In this document: in pieces, positions 41,762 through 49,907 of the stretch
Layout of the letters: the number at the start of each line of letters is the position of its first letter
Position numbering within the stretch: position 1 is the stretch's first letter
Assembly: GCA_947177445.1 (NCBI GenBank)
Contig: CAMWUL010000018.1
Location: 1-53,545 of the forward strand
Source of the DNA: an uncultured Lachnospiraceae bacterium
GTDB taxonomy: Bacteria; Bacillota; Clostridia; Lachnospirales; Lachnospiraceae
Direction of reading: 5' to 3'
Length of the DNA stretch: 53,545 nt
Notes under the pieces: generated by a model
Told to the model about the DNA's origin: nothing
The model's input: the letters and a program-made list of their open reading frames with translations, nothing else
Database searches by the model: none
Program-made: the position numbers and the translations under genes

Positions 41762-43111
41762 ATGGGATTATTCACAAAAAAAGCCTCTGTGGATTTTACA
41801 AAGGGGGATATTGTTGCCGGTCTGGTGAAATTTTCCGTGCCGTTGATGATCGGAAATCTGCTTCAGCAGTTCTATAATATAGCAGATACCCTGATCGTGG
41901 GACGTGTTCTTGGCAAAGAGGCGCTGGCTGCTGTGGGATCGGCCTATACCATTATGGTGTTTCTGACCTCCATCCTGCTGGGGCTGAGTATGGGGAGCGG
42001 GGCTTTTCTATCTATCCAGCACGGCAGACAGGACCGGGAAAGCTTTGCAGGCGGTAATTTTATGTCCTTTGTGCTGATCGGGGCGCTGGCTGCTGTCATG
42101 AATGGGGCGGTATACCTGGGGATGGATGGAATCCTTGGACTTTTGCAGATTCCCCGGGAGGTTTACGGGGACATGCGTTCTTATGTGGAGGTGGTGTACG
42201 GCGGGATCATGGCGGTGTTTTTGTACAATTACTTTGCAAATTGCCTGCGGGCCGTGGGAGATTCCTTGACACCGCTGATATTTCTGGGAATTTCGGCGCT
42301 GCTGAATGTGGGGCTGGATGTGCTCTTTGTGGCGGTGCTGCCCTTTGGAATCCGGGGGGCGGCGGCAGCCACCGTGATTTCTCAGTATGTATCGGGAATC
42401 GGGATATGGGTCTATACCTGGAAAATGGTTCCCGTATTTCGGTTTGAAAAAAGTCAGATGAAATTTCGCAGGAAGATTCTGAAAAGTATTTTAAGTCTTT
42501 CCGTGCTGACCTCTCTCCAGCAGTCCATCATGAATTTCGGCATATTGATGGTACAGGGCCTGGTGAACAGCTTTGGAACAAATGTGATGGCGGCGTTTTC
42601 CGCGGCTGTGAAGATCGATACCTTTGCCTATTCGCCGGTACAGGATTTCGGAAATGCCTTTTCCACCTTTGTGGCCCAGAACCACGGGGCCGGGGAAAGG
42701 GAAAGGATCCGCACGGGAGGCAGGAAGGCTGTGCTGGCGGTTCTTCTGTTCTGCGGTGTGGTGAGTCTGGCGGTGGCCGTCTGCGCGCCCGTGCTTATGA
42801 GGATATTTGTGGAGGATCATCTGGTGGTGGATATCGGCACGAAATATCTGCGCATCGAAGGCACATTCTACTGCCTGATCGGGTTTTTGTTCCTTTTTTA
42901 CGGATATTTTCGGGCGGTGGAGAGACCTGTGGTCTCCGTGGTGCTCACGGTGGTGTCCCTGGGCACCAGAGTGGCGCTGTCTTATATGCTGTCGGGAATT
43001 CCATCGATAGGGTATGTGGGCATCTGGGTCAGCATCCCGGCGGGCTGGATTCTGGCAGATCTGGCCGGAGTATACTTCCTCGGAAAAAAGAGAGGTACTT
43101 TTCACGGGTAG
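41762..43111 (+). CDS. MATE family efflux protein (second)
   Basis: A 449-residue, twelve-helix MATE exporter. The opening FTKGDIVAGLVKFSVPLMIGNLLQQFYNIADTLIVGR is diagnostic, as is LRAVGDSLTPLIFLGISALLNVGLDVLF (residues ~160-188), where many MATE proteins have the conserved RGxGDS. It belongs to the same broad clostridial group as the protein at 898 but differs clearly in sequence. AAAGGAAA lies about six bases before the ATG. The stop codon is directly followed by copy B of the dispersed repeat. Substrate unknown. Confidence 0.94.
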   Translation: MGLFTKKASVDFTKGDIVAGLVKFSVPLMIGNLLQQFYNIADTLIVGRVLGKEALAAVGSAYTIMVFLTSILLGLSMGSGAFLSIQHGRQDRESFAGGNFMSFVLIGALAAVMNGAVYLGMDGILGLLQIPREVYGDMRSYVEVVYGGIMAVFLYNYFANCLRAVGDSLTPLIFLGISALLNVGLDVLFVAVLPFGIRGAAAATVISQYVSGIGIWVYTWKMVPVFRFEKSQMKFRRKILKSILSLSVLTSLQQSIMNFGILMVQGLVNSFGTNVMAAFSAAVKIDTFAYSPVQDFGNAFSTFVAQNHGAGERERIRTGGRKAVLAVLLFCGVVSLAVAVCAPVLMRIFVEDHLVVDIGTKYLRIEGTFYCLIGFLFLFYGYFRAVERPVVSVVLTVVSLGTRVALSYMLSGIPSIGYVGIWVSIPAGWILADLAGVYFLGKKRGTFHG

Positions 43112-43170
43112 GGGCCGCGAGGTGTTTGCGTGCGTATTTTGCACGCAAAACCCGAGACAGCACGCGCCAA
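43112..43170 (+). repeat. Dispersed 59-bp repeat, copy B
   Basis: The partner of 23800-23858 (51 of 59 bases identical, no gaps). In this copy TTTGCGTGC and GCACGCAAA form a perfect 9-bp stem with a short loop, and the outer bases can extend it. It begins directly after the TAG of the MATE gene and may serve as its transcript end. Confidence 0.8.
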
Positions 43171-43174
43171 TCGC

Positions 43175-43203
43175 TTGCATATATCAGACCTCGGCTGTAT
43201 AAT
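43175..43203 (+). promoter_or_regulatory. Near-consensus sigma-A promoter of the STM401x cluster
   Basis: TTGCAT (43175-43180), exactly 17 bp, then a perfect TATAAT (43198-43203). It is among the strongest promoters in the window and lies about 70 bp before the first gene at 43275. Confidence 0.85.
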
Positions 43204-43218
43204 ACAGATAGTATCTGT
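43204..43218. promoter_or_regulatory. Palindromic operator at transcription start
   Basis: ACAGATA-G-TATCTGT is a perfect 7-bp inverted repeat beginning one base after the -10 box, so it covers the expected start site. A bound dimer there would block initiation. The cognate repressor is not in this window. Confidence 0.65.
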
Positions 43219-43274
43219 CAAATAGATTAAAGGAGCAGAAACGTTCCTGCGTTTGGCGTGGAAGGAGGCAGCGG

Positions 43275-44168
43275 ATGAGCTTTGAAGTGTTGAAGGAAGA
43301 AGAGGGAAGGGTGGTTTCCAAGCTGTATTCTTATACCTATGAGGAATACGAGGATGAGGACAAAGGACCGGGAACCATGGCGGAGGATATACTGGCGGAT
43401 CCTGAGCTTGCAGGCCTGAAGGAGCTGGTGATCGGCGACTGGGGAGGCGCGTGGGAGAACAGCTGTCAGGAGCTGATCGACGCCATAGTGGAGAAAAAAT
43501 CCTGTTTTTCCCACATCGAAAGACTGTTTGTGGGAGATATGGACTTCGAGCAGTGTGAGGTGTCCTGGATCATCCAGGGGGATTACAGCAGGCTGTGGAG
43601 CGCACTGCCCGGCTTGAAGGAGTTGACTGTCAAGGGAAGCACGGACCTGGAGCTTGGACAGATTGAGCATCCGCAGCTGGAGTCGCTTACCATTATCTGC
43701 GGCGGTCTTCCGGAATCTGTGATCCGGTCCATTCAGGAGGCAAAGCTTCCCAAGCTGAAAAAACTGTTGTTGTATGTGGGCGTGGATGATTACGGATTTG
43801 ACGGAAATGCAGAAACCATAAGGGAGCTTTTGGATAAAGCCCAATTCCCTGAACTGACTTATCTGGGGATCACGGACAGTGAAATACAGGACGAGTTGAT
43901 CCCGGTGGTGCTTGAGAGCAAGTTTATGGGCCAGATCAGCACGCTGGATCTGTCTATGGGAACACTGACGGATCAGGGCGGAGCCCTGCTGCTGGAGAAG
44001 CTGCCTGCATTTCCCAATGTGAAAAAGCTGGATCTGCATTATAACTATCTGTCGAAGGAGATGGCGGAGAAGCTGAAGGGTCTTTCTGCGGAGGTGGATG
44101 TGTCTGAGATCAATAAGTCTGACATGTATCGGGGAGAGGTCTACAGGAATGCCATGCTCACGGAATGA
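43275..44168 (+). CDS. STM4015 family protein (leucine-rich-repeat-like)
   Basis: A 297-residue soluble protein with repeated LRR-like strands from ~100 on (LKELTVKGSTDLELGQIEHPQLESLTIICG, LPKLKKLLLYVGVDD, FPELTYLGITDSEIQ, ISTLDLSMGTLTDQGGALLLEKLPAFPNVKKLDLHYNYLS). Its place at one end of a five-gene cluster in the order 4015-4014-4013-4012-4011 supports assignment to the STM4015 family, named after the Salmonella Typhimurium locus; its molecular role is unknown. LRR proteins usually bind other proteins, so it may be the recognition part. GGAGG lies about nine bases before the ATG. It overlaps the next gene by four bases. Confidence 0.85.
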   Translation: MSFEVLKEEEGRVVSKLYSYTYEEYEDEDKGPGTMAEDILADPELAGLKELVIGDWGGAWENSCQELIDAIVEKKSCFSHIERLFVGDMDFEQCEVSWIIQGDYSRLWSALPGLKELTVKGSTDLELGQIEHPQLESLTIICGGLPESVIRSIQEAKLPKLKKLLLYVGVDDYGFDGNAETIRELLDKAQFPELTYLGITDSEIQDELIPVVLESKFMGQISTLDLSMGTLTDQGGALLLEKLPAFPNVKKLDLHYNYLSKEMAEKLKGLSAEVDVSEINKSDMYRGEVYRNAMLTE

Positions 44169-45193
44169 GGCGGGCATGTCTTCTGGGAAACCCGGACACT
44201 AAGCGGACCATCTATCTGCAACAGGCAGCTGCCCGGACGGGGCTGCCTCTTCTTTTTCTGGACTGGAGGGAGTTTCAGAAGGTGCGGGAGCTGGCTTTGG
44301 AGAACCAGTTGTTTTTGAAGGTGGATCCGCCTCTATGGGACAGCTGCCGGCTGGAGGAGCTGGATGCTTTGACGGAGGCGTATAACGCCCGGCTGGAGGA
44401 GCTGGCGCACATAGCCCAATCGGGAGGGCATCTGGAATTTTTGAATCATCCTCTGGAGCTTGCGGCGGTTTTGGACAAGCGTGCCTGCAAGGCCAGGCTG
44501 GCCGGGGCAGCGCTTCCGGTGACGGAGCTTTTGGAGGGAGCCGGCATATCTGCCCGTGATCTGCTGGAAAGAATGCGGGAGAAAAGGATTTTTCAGGTGT
44601 TTATTAAACCGGTAACGGGATCCGGCGCCGCCGGTGTCTCTGCTTTCCGCTGGCAGCCCTCCACGGGGAAAATGGCTCTTTATACCTGCGCTTTGGCGGA
44701 AGAGGGCGGCGGTCTGGTGAATACAAAAAAGCTGAGACGGTTTTCCGGCCAGGAGGAAATTTTTTTGCTGCTGGACCGGCTTCTTGGGCTGGACTGCATC
44801 GTGGAACGATGGTATGCCAAGGCGGAATACGGGGGCATGTCCTATGATCTGCGGGCGGTGGTTCAGGAGGATCGTGTGGACTTTCTGCTGGGCAGGCTTT
44901 CATCGGGCCCCGTCACTAATCTGCATTTGAACAACCGCCCGCTGGAGGTGTCGGCTCTGGGACTTCCCGGAAGGGTGCTGGAGGAAATTCAGGAGCTGTG
45001 CCGCCGGTGTATGGCCTGCTGTCCGGGACTGTCCAGCGCCGGAATCGATATCCTTCTTGAGAAGGGTACTCTGAGGCCCAGGATTATTGAAATGAACGGA
45101 CAGGGTGACCTGATTTATCAGGATATATTTCATGACAATATAATTTACCGCCGGCAGGCGGAGCTGATGAGGCGGTGGCTGGAGAGGCCGTGA
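44165..45193 (+). CDS. STM4014 family ATP-grasp protein
   Basis: A 342-residue ATP-grasp enzyme, the fold of ligases that join an amine to a carboxylate using ATP. VFIKPVTGSGAAGVSAFRW (~residues 140-160) is the nucleotide-binding loop, GMSYDLRAVVQED (~222-234) supplies metal and substrate contacts, and SAGIDILLEKGTLRPRIIEMNGQGDLI (~290-317) has the final Glu/Asn metal ligands. It overlaps STM4015 by four bases (ATGA), so they are co-translated. Paired with radical SAM enzymes it suggests a peptide-like or RiPP-like product (inference). After its stop comes a terminator-like hairpin before the hydrolase gene. Confidence 0.87.
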   Translation: MRRACLLGNPDTKRTIYLQQAAARTGLPLLFLDWREFQKVRELALENQLFLKVDPPLWDSCRLEELDALTEAYNARLEELAHIAQSGGHLEFLNHPLELAAVLDKRACKARLAGAALPVTELLEGAGISARDLLERMREKRIFQVFIKPVTGSGAAGVSAFRWQPSTGKMALYTCALAEEGGGLVNTKKLRRFSGQEEIFLLLDRLLGLDCIVERWYAKAEYGGMSYDLRAVVQEDRVDFLLGRLSSGPVTNLHLNNRPLEVSALGLPGRVLEEIQELCRRCMACCPGLSSAGIDILLEKGTLRPRIIEMNGQGDLIYQDIFHDNIIYRRQAELMRRWLERP

Positions 45194-45205
45194 CATAAAC
45201 GCCGC

Positions 45206-45238
45206 CATGCCGGGGCCTTTGCAGTGCGGCATGTTTTT
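45206..45238 (+). terminator. Terminator-like hairpin inside the STM401x cluster
   Basis: CATGCCG (45206-45212) pairs perfectly with CGGCATG (45227-45233), followed by TTTTT (45234-45238). It lies between the ATP-grasp and hydrolase genes and covers the GTG start at 45224, so it may attenuate transcription or hide the start codon. Confidence 0.6.
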
Positions 45239-46207
45239 ATAGCGGACGGAACTGAAGAAGCGGACGGAATTGAGAAGGAAAATGGGATTCAAAGGGTGGA
45301 CGGAATGGAAGAAGTGAACGGAACTAAAAGGGATGATGCAGCTGGAGGAACGGAGCAGGAGGTGCCGGTAAGGCTTTTTTCGCCTTCCGGGGAAAAGAGG
45401 AAGCCTTCCGTGGATATGACCCGGGTGGTGGGAACCAATGATATTCTGATGATTTGTTTGGACACCCTGCGTTACGATGCGGCGGTGCAGGAGGAAGAGT
45501 CCGGAAACACGCCCGTGCTGAACCGATACGGAAAATGGCAGATATGTCAGGCTCCCGGAAACTTTACATATCCCTCCCATCATGCCATGTTTGCCGGGTT
45601 TCTGCCCTGCAGGCATGATGCTAAAAATGTGGCGGACAGGGAGACTTTGTTTTTCCCGAAGGCCATCGGTCTGGGAAAGAAGGTTCCGGAGGGAGCCTAT
45701 GGCTTTTCCGGCAGTACCATTATGGAGGGGCTGGAGAAGGAAGGATATGAAACCTGGTGTGTGGGCGGGGTGGCTTTTTTTGATAAGCGTTCCGACCTGG
45801 GAAAGGTTTTTCCGGGATATTTTCAGAAAAGCTGGTGGAACCCTTCCTTTGGCTGTCCCGTAAAAGAGAGCACCAAAAATCAGGTGGATTTTATTCTGAA
45901 AAAGCTGTCGGAGGCAGATCCCGGAAAGCGGATTTTTCTGTATTTAAATGTGGATGCCATTCATTATCCGAATTATTTTTATTTGGAGGGAGCCTCCGGA
46001 GACAGTCTGGCCAGTCATGGGGCGGCGCTCCGGTATGTGGACAGAGAGCTGGGACGGTTCTTTGAGGGCTGGAAGAAGCTTCGGGGAAGCGCCTTCGTGA
46101 TCTGCTGTTCAGACCACGGTACCTGCTACGGGGAGGACGGCTGCCAGTTTCACGGCATCAATCACCCGGTGGTAAATACGGTGCCCTACAAACACTTTTT
46201 TATCTGA
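45224..46207 (+). CDS. STM4013-type alkaline phosphatase/sulfatase-fold hydrolase
   Basis: A 327-residue enzyme of the alkaline phosphatase/sulfatase superfamily. The metal-site Asp is in ILMICLDTLRYD (Asp80), the nucleophile region is FTYPSHHAMFAG (Ser118 or the Thr before it, where sulfatases have Cys/Ser), and SDHGTCYGEDGCQFHGINHP gives the distal Asp-His and His ligands. This matches the STM4013/SEN3800 family. The core starts near residue 65; before it lies an unusual extension of five hexapeptides (ADGTEE, ADGIEK, ENGIQR, VDGMEE, VNGTKR). The in-frame repeats favour the GTG start at 45224, though ATG 45305 behind AAAGGGTGG is a good alternative. Substrate unknown: a phosphate or sulfate ester on the cluster's product is possible. 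Confidence 0.8.
   Translation: MRHVFIADGTEEADGIEKENGIQRVDGMEEVNGTKRDDAAGGTEQEVPVRLFSPSGEKRKPSVDMTRVVGTNDILMICLDTLRYDAAVQEEESGNTPVLNRYGKWQICQAPGNFTYPSHHAMFAGFLPCRHDAKNVADRETLFFPKAIGLGKKVPEGAYGFSGSTIMEGLEKEGYETWCVGGVAFFDKRSDLGKVFPGYFQKSWWNPSFGCPVKESTKNQVDFILKKLSEADPGKRIFLYLNVDAIHYPNYFYLEGASGDSLASHGAALRYVDRELGRFFEGWKKLRGSAFVICCSDHGTCYGEDGCQFHGINHPVVNTVPYKHFFI
45242..45331 (+). repeat. Five 18-bp in-frame tandem repeats
   Basis: Units begin at 45242, 45260, 45278, 45296 and 45314, each 18 bp, encoding [AVE][DN]G[TIM][EQK][EKR]. The glycine codon is always kept (GGA or GGG) while other positions vary, which points to translation of the region. Confidence 0.75.
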
Positions 46208-46221
46208 AGGAATGGGATGAT

Positions 46222-47544
46222 ATGAATCCTTATATTCAATATATGTACAGCTATCCCCATAAGACCGCTTATCGGCAGATCCGGGCCGATCTGCGGCAAT
46301 ATGTCCATTTCCTGAAGGGCGGCGGGCACGAGCTTTATCTTCATATTCCCTTTTGCCAGGCCAGATGCGGATACTGCAATCTGTTTTCCGTGGCCGCACA
46401 GGGGAGAGAGGCCGTAGACCGGTATTTGGATGCAGTAGAACGCCAAAGCGGTCAGTATCGTGAAATTCTCTGGCCCGTCGGGACTTCCTTTTCCGGTCTG
46501 ACCATTGGCGGCGGGACGCCGCTGTATCTGACAGCGGAACAGCTGGAGAGGATGTTTTGTATTTTAGAGAATCATTTTTCATTTGACAAGGCCCGGGAGC
46601 TGGTGGTGGAGACGGCGCCCAATCAGACTACTGCGGAAAAGCTGGCAGTTTTGAAGCGGGCGGGGACTACCAGAATCAGTCTGGGGATTCAGAGCTTTTC
46701 GGATGAGGAGCTGACAGTGCTGAAAAGACAGCACAATGGACAGAAGGCCAGAGAGGCCCTGGAGCGGATCAGGGCCTTTGAGTTCCCCTGCGTCAATATG
46801 GACTTTATCTATGGAATTCCGGGACAAACCTGTGAAAGTCTGCTGGATTCCCTGAGAGAGGCTTTAGACTATGAACCGGACGAGATATTTCTCTATCCGC
46901 TGTATGTAAAGCAGGGAGTAGGCATGGAGCGGGAGGGAGCGGCGCCAAAGCCGGAGGAAGCCTTCCGGCAGTATGAGCAGGGGAGCCGTTTCCTGGCAGA
47001 TAAAGGCTTTCGACAGGATTCTATGAGACGGTTTGTGAGACGGCGGGGAAAAAGGCGGGCTTCGGAGGAGGCAGAAGATTTCTCTCAAGGGGAGAGGGCT
47101 TTTTGCGAGTGCGGTTTCGGCACATCTCTGGCGCTGGGCTGCGGAGGGAGAAGCTATCTTGGAAACCTGCATTTCTGTACGCCCTATGCGGTCACCGGAA
47201 GCGGCTGCAGGGCCAGGCTGGAGGAGTATGAGTGCACGGAGGATTTTTCCAGGATCACAAACGGGATTCTGCTTTCGGAAGAAGAGCAGAAGCGCCGCTA
47301 TGTGATACGCCATCTTCTGATTCGGCCCGGGCTTTTGATTCCACGGTATCGGGAATGCTTTGGAACGCTTCCGCAGGAGGATTTTCCCATATTGGAGGAA
47401 TGGGTGAAAAAGGGGTTTGCCAGGGCCGGCGGCGACGGTTTTCTGGAGCTGACGGACACAGGTCTGGGGCTTTCGGACTTCCTGGGGCCAAAGCTGATTT
47501 CACCTGAAATTCGAAAGGCTATGGATGAGTGGGTATTATGCTGA
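46222..47544 (+). CDS. STM4012 family radical SAM protein (HemN-like)
   Basis: A 440-residue radical SAM enzyme. The iron-sulfur motif CQARCGYC (Cys45, Cys49, Cys52) directly follows HELYLHIPF, as in coproporphyrinogen III dehydrogenase (HemN). Later HemN-type segments are TIGGGTPLYLT, ISLGIQSFSDEELTVLKR and NMDFIYGIPGQT. The C-terminal ~80 residues are a winged-helix-like HemN end. It is a HemN paralogue in the STM4012 family; heme synthesis genes are absent nearby, so another substrate is likely. AAGGAATGGG precedes the ATG. It overlaps the next gene by seven bases. Confidence 0.9.
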   Translation: MNPYIQYMYSYPHKTAYRQIRADLRQYVHFLKGGGHELYLHIPFCQARCGYCNLFSVAAQGREAVDRYLDAVERQSGQYREILWPVGTSFSGLTIGGGTPLYLTAEQLERMFCILENHFSFDKARELVVETAPNQTTAEKLAVLKRAGTTRISLGIQSFSDEELTVLKRQHNGQKAREALERIRAFEFPCVNMDFIYGIPGQTCESLLDSLREALDYEPDEIFLYPLYVKQGVGMEREGAAPKPEEAFRQYEQGSRFLADKGFRQDSMRRFVRRRGKRRASEEAEDFSQGERAFCECGFGTSLALGCGGRSYLGNLHFCTPYAVTGSGCRARLEEYECTEDFSRITNGILLSEEEQKRRYVIRHLLIRPGLLIPRYRECFGTLPQEDFPILEEWVKKGFARAGGDGFLELTDTGLGLSDFLGPKLISPEIRKAMDEWVLC

Positions 47545-48425
47545 TTGATGCTAAACATATGATATTGTATCGAGGGAGTCTGAAGAGCTGTAATTACCGC
47601 TGTTCCTATTGTCCTTTTTCCAAGCATCCCGGATCCGAAAGGGAGCTGGAGAAGGACCGGGAGCAGTGGTTTTCTTTTGTGGAGGATTACCGGGAGAGCG
47701 CAGACAGGCTTGGACTGGGCGCACTGATGATAACGCCCTACGGAGAGGCCATGATCCATTCCTGGTACTGGCAGGGGCTGGGCCGGATCAGCGCCCTTCC
47801 CGGCACGGATGCCGTTGGAGCCCAGACCAATCTGAGCTTTTCCATAGAGGAAGCTTTGGAGCAATATACGTCGGCAGGAGGAAGGCCGGAAAAATTAAGA
47901 CTTTGGGGCACCTTCCATCCGGAGATGACCGCGGCAGAGGAGTTTGCGGTCCGGTGCAGCCGTCTTAGAAGAGCGGGAGTGCAGCTATGCGCCGGAAGTG
48001 TGGGAGTACCGGAAAACATTGGACTGCTTAAGGAGCTGAAGGCGGCGTTGGCGCCGGAGGGAATCTACCTGTGGGTGAACAGGCAGGACGGCCTGGGGCG
48101 GCCATATACCCGGCAGGAGGAAGAGGCGTTTCTGGAGATCGATCCTTATTTTGACAGAGAGCTTACACTGGTGCCCGCCCATAAGGAGCTGTGCCGGGGG
48201 AGGCTTTTTGTGGAAGGAAACGGACGGCTTCGCACCTGTAATATCGCTCCGGTCATCAATCAAAGGTCATGCGCAATTTTGCCGGAACGGATACCGGAGC
48301 CTGTGTGCAGCCGGAGGTACTGCTCCTGTTACCTTGCCTATGGGGGAAGAGAGGATGAAAGGAGCCGGTCCATATTTGGACCCTATCCGTTGTTTAGAAT
48401 CCCGCTGGAGGGAAACAAAATTTGA
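47538..48425 (+). CDS. STM4011 family radical SAM protein
   Basis: A ~295-residue radical SAM enzyme with CNYRCSYC (Cys18, Cys22, Cys25) near the N-terminus and PYGEAMIHSWYWQGL as the glycine/acid-rich SAM region. The C-terminal third has further cysteines (CRGRLFVEGNGRLRTC, then CSRRYCSCY) that could bind a second iron-sulfur cluster, as in SPASM-type peptide-modifying enzymes. The ATG at 47538 overlaps the end of the previous gene; a GTG at 47529 adds three residues. It is the last gene of the cluster. I saw no clear terminator after it. The following 140 bp are very AT-rich. Confidence 0.88.
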   Translation: MLIDAKHMILYRGSLKSCNYRCSYCPFSKHPGSERELEKDREQWFSFVEDYRESADRLGLGALMITPYGEAMIHSWYWQGLGRISALPGTDAVGAQTNLSFSIEEALEQYTSAGGRPEKLRLWGTFHPEMTAAEEFAVRCSRLRRAGVQLCAGSVGVPENIGLLKELKAALAPEGIYLWVNRQDGLGRPYTRQEEEAFLEIDPYFDRELTLVPAHKELCRGRLFVEGNGRLRTCNIAPVINQRSCAILPERIPEPVCSRRYCSCYLAYGGREDERSRSIFGPYPLFRIPLEGNKI

Positions 48426-48466
48426 TGTTTCCATAAAATGCAGGGTTTTGATTTAAAATAAAATAT

Positions 48467-48480
48467 TTGAAAACGTAAAA
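48467..48480 (+). promoter_or_regulatory. Partial catabolite-response-element match
   Basis: TTGAAAACGTAAAA fits the left two-thirds of the CcpA site pattern (WTGNAARCGNWWW) but lacks the closing CA. It lies about 90 bp before the starch-locus -35. CcpA control is usual for such loci, but the match is weak. Confidence 0.25.
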
Positions 48481-48548
48481 GTGATAATTATAGTAAAAAT
48501 TGCACAAAAAAGACTGTTTAAAATTGCCATAATCAACAATATTAAGGA

Positions 48549-48556
48549 AACCGGTT
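48549..48556. promoter_or_regulatory. LacI-type palindrome near starch promoter
   Basis: AACCGGTT, an 8-bp perfect palindrome of the CG-centred kind bound by LacI/MalR-family regulators, 14 bp before the -35 at 48570. No such regulator is in the window. Confidence 0.35.
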
Positions 48557-48569
48557 AACTAAATCGCGA

Positions 48570-48598
48570 TTGACAGATGTATTCGGAAATGGTATGGT
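48570..48598 (+). promoter_or_regulatory. Promoter of the starch-binding gene
   Basis: Perfect -35 TTGACA (48570-48575), exactly 17 bp, then TATGGT (48593-48598). It lies 65 bp before the start codon at 48663. It probably drives the starch-binding gene and, by read-through, the transporter genes. Confidence 0.75.
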
Positions 48599-48662
48599 GT
48601 AAGTGAAAAGGATGCGCTTCCGAAACCATGTGTGATATATCAGAGAAGAGGAGAATCGTGAT

Positions 48663-49904
48663 ATGAGTAAAATAAAGCAGTTTCTGACGGCTTTGCTGAT
48701 TCTGGCAATAGGTCTGTTTGCAGTTCCCTCCCTGGTGATCCCGGCGGAGGCCTCCGGAGACCGGATCGCAGTGTATGTACAGCTGCCCGGCGACTGGTCG
48801 GAGCCTTATTTGTGGGCCTGGAGCGACGACGGCGTAAACGCCTTTGACGCCTGGCCCGGCGGGGAGATGGAGGCGGATTCCGGCAATGAGGGCTGGTATT
48901 ATTGCTGGATTCCAAAGGATATGACAAATATCATTGTCAGCGCCAATGACGCGGCAGTACAGACCAGCGACCACAAAATTGAAGCCCGCAATGCCTGGGT
49001 TACAGTGGAGGATGCGGAGACGGTTACGGTCAGCTATGATCCCCAGACCCAGGGGGACATTCCCGAATATGTGGAAACCTTCCGGGTACACGCCCGGGTG
49101 CCGGAGGACTGGACGGAGGCAGGGCTGTGGGCCTGGTCCGCGCCCGATGGCAGGAATGCCTTTGATGCCTGGCCCGGAAAGGCTATGAAGCCTGACGCAA
49201 ACGGCTGGTATACTGCCAGCGCTCCAGTGTGGATAAACAGCATTATTGTAAACGGAAACGGCGGCGCGGTACAGACGGAGGATATTTCCATTGATCCTGC
49301 GGATATCTGGGTTACAGTGTTGGCGGACGGAACCGTTGACTTTACTTATAATGATCCGGACGCGCCGGTGGCAGAGGATATCACTGTCTATGTGAAGGCT
49401 CCTTCGGATTGGAGCGAGCCCTGCCTGTGGGCCTGGTCCGCTCCGGACGGCACCAATGCATTTGCCTCCTGGCCCGGAGAAGCCCTGACAGATGCCGGCG
49501 ACGGCTGGATGTCTCTGAAGGTTCCCGGCTGGATCAACAGCGTTATCGTCAACGGCAACGGAGGAAGCGTGCAGACCCAGGATCTTTCCGTGGAGACAGG
49601 CAGGGATGTGTGGGTGGTGGTGACAGACCCGGAGAATGCCCAGGTCACCTATGAAAAGCCTGAGGATGTCTCGGGAGAAGATCAGTCATCTGATGTGAAG
49701 GACAAAGAGTCCTCCGAAGAAGAGTCCTCCCAGGAAAACGAAGAATCTGCCTCTCAGGAGCCGGATGCATCAAAAGACCCGGAGGTGTCAAAAGACACAG
49801 ATGGATCTAAGAAATCCAATGTTCCCCTGATCGCGGGAATCGTGATTTTGGCGGCGGCAGTTCTTGGTGTGGGTGGTTTTGTCTGGCACAAAAAGAAGAA
49901 ATGA
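48663..49904 (+). CDS. Membrane-anchored starch-binding protein with three CBM26-like modules
   Basis: A 413-residue surface protein with no catalytic domain. A signal peptide (~1-30) precedes three ~100-residue repeats at ~32-125, 138-232 and 241-335. Each has the pattern (A/V)YVxxPxDWSEPxLWAWSxxDGxNAFxxWPG and ends with an INSIIVNGNGGAVQT-type strand. The tryptophans match the starch-contacting residues of CBM26 modules. Residues ~345-385 are a Ser/Glu/Asp-rich stalk, followed by one membrane helix (VPLIAGIVILAAAVLGVGGFVW) and a KKKK stop. There is no LPxTG motif, so anchoring is by membrane, not sortase. It should capture starch at the surface for the importer behind it, as in Roseburia and Eubacterium rectale. 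AGGAG lies about nine bases before the ATG. Confidence 0.9.
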   Translation: MSKIKQFLTALLILAIGLFAVPSLVIPAEASGDRIAVYVQLPGDWSEPYLWAWSDDGVNAFDAWPGGEMEADSGNEGWYYCWIPKDMTNIIVSANDAAVQTSDHKIEARNAWVTVEDAETVTVSYDPQTQGDIPEYVETFRVHARVPEDWTEAGLWAWSAPDGRNAFDAWPGKAMKPDANGWYTASAPVWINSIIVNGNGGAVQTEDISIDPADIWVTVLADGTVDFTYNDPDAPVAEDITVYVKAPSDWSEPCLWAWSAPDGTNAFASWPGEALTDAGDGWMSLKVPGWINSVIVNGNGGSVQTQDLSVETGRDVWVVVTDPENAQVTYEKPEDVSGEDQSSDVKDKESSEEESSQENEESASQEPDASKDPEVSKDTDGSKKSNVPLIAGIVILAAAVLGVGGFVWHKKKK

Positions 49905-49907
49905 TGG

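Noticed and set aside
46222..47544. Heme synthesis gene hemN
   Set aside because: HemN-like motifs are present, but the five-gene context is that of STM4012 proteins and no other heme genes are near.
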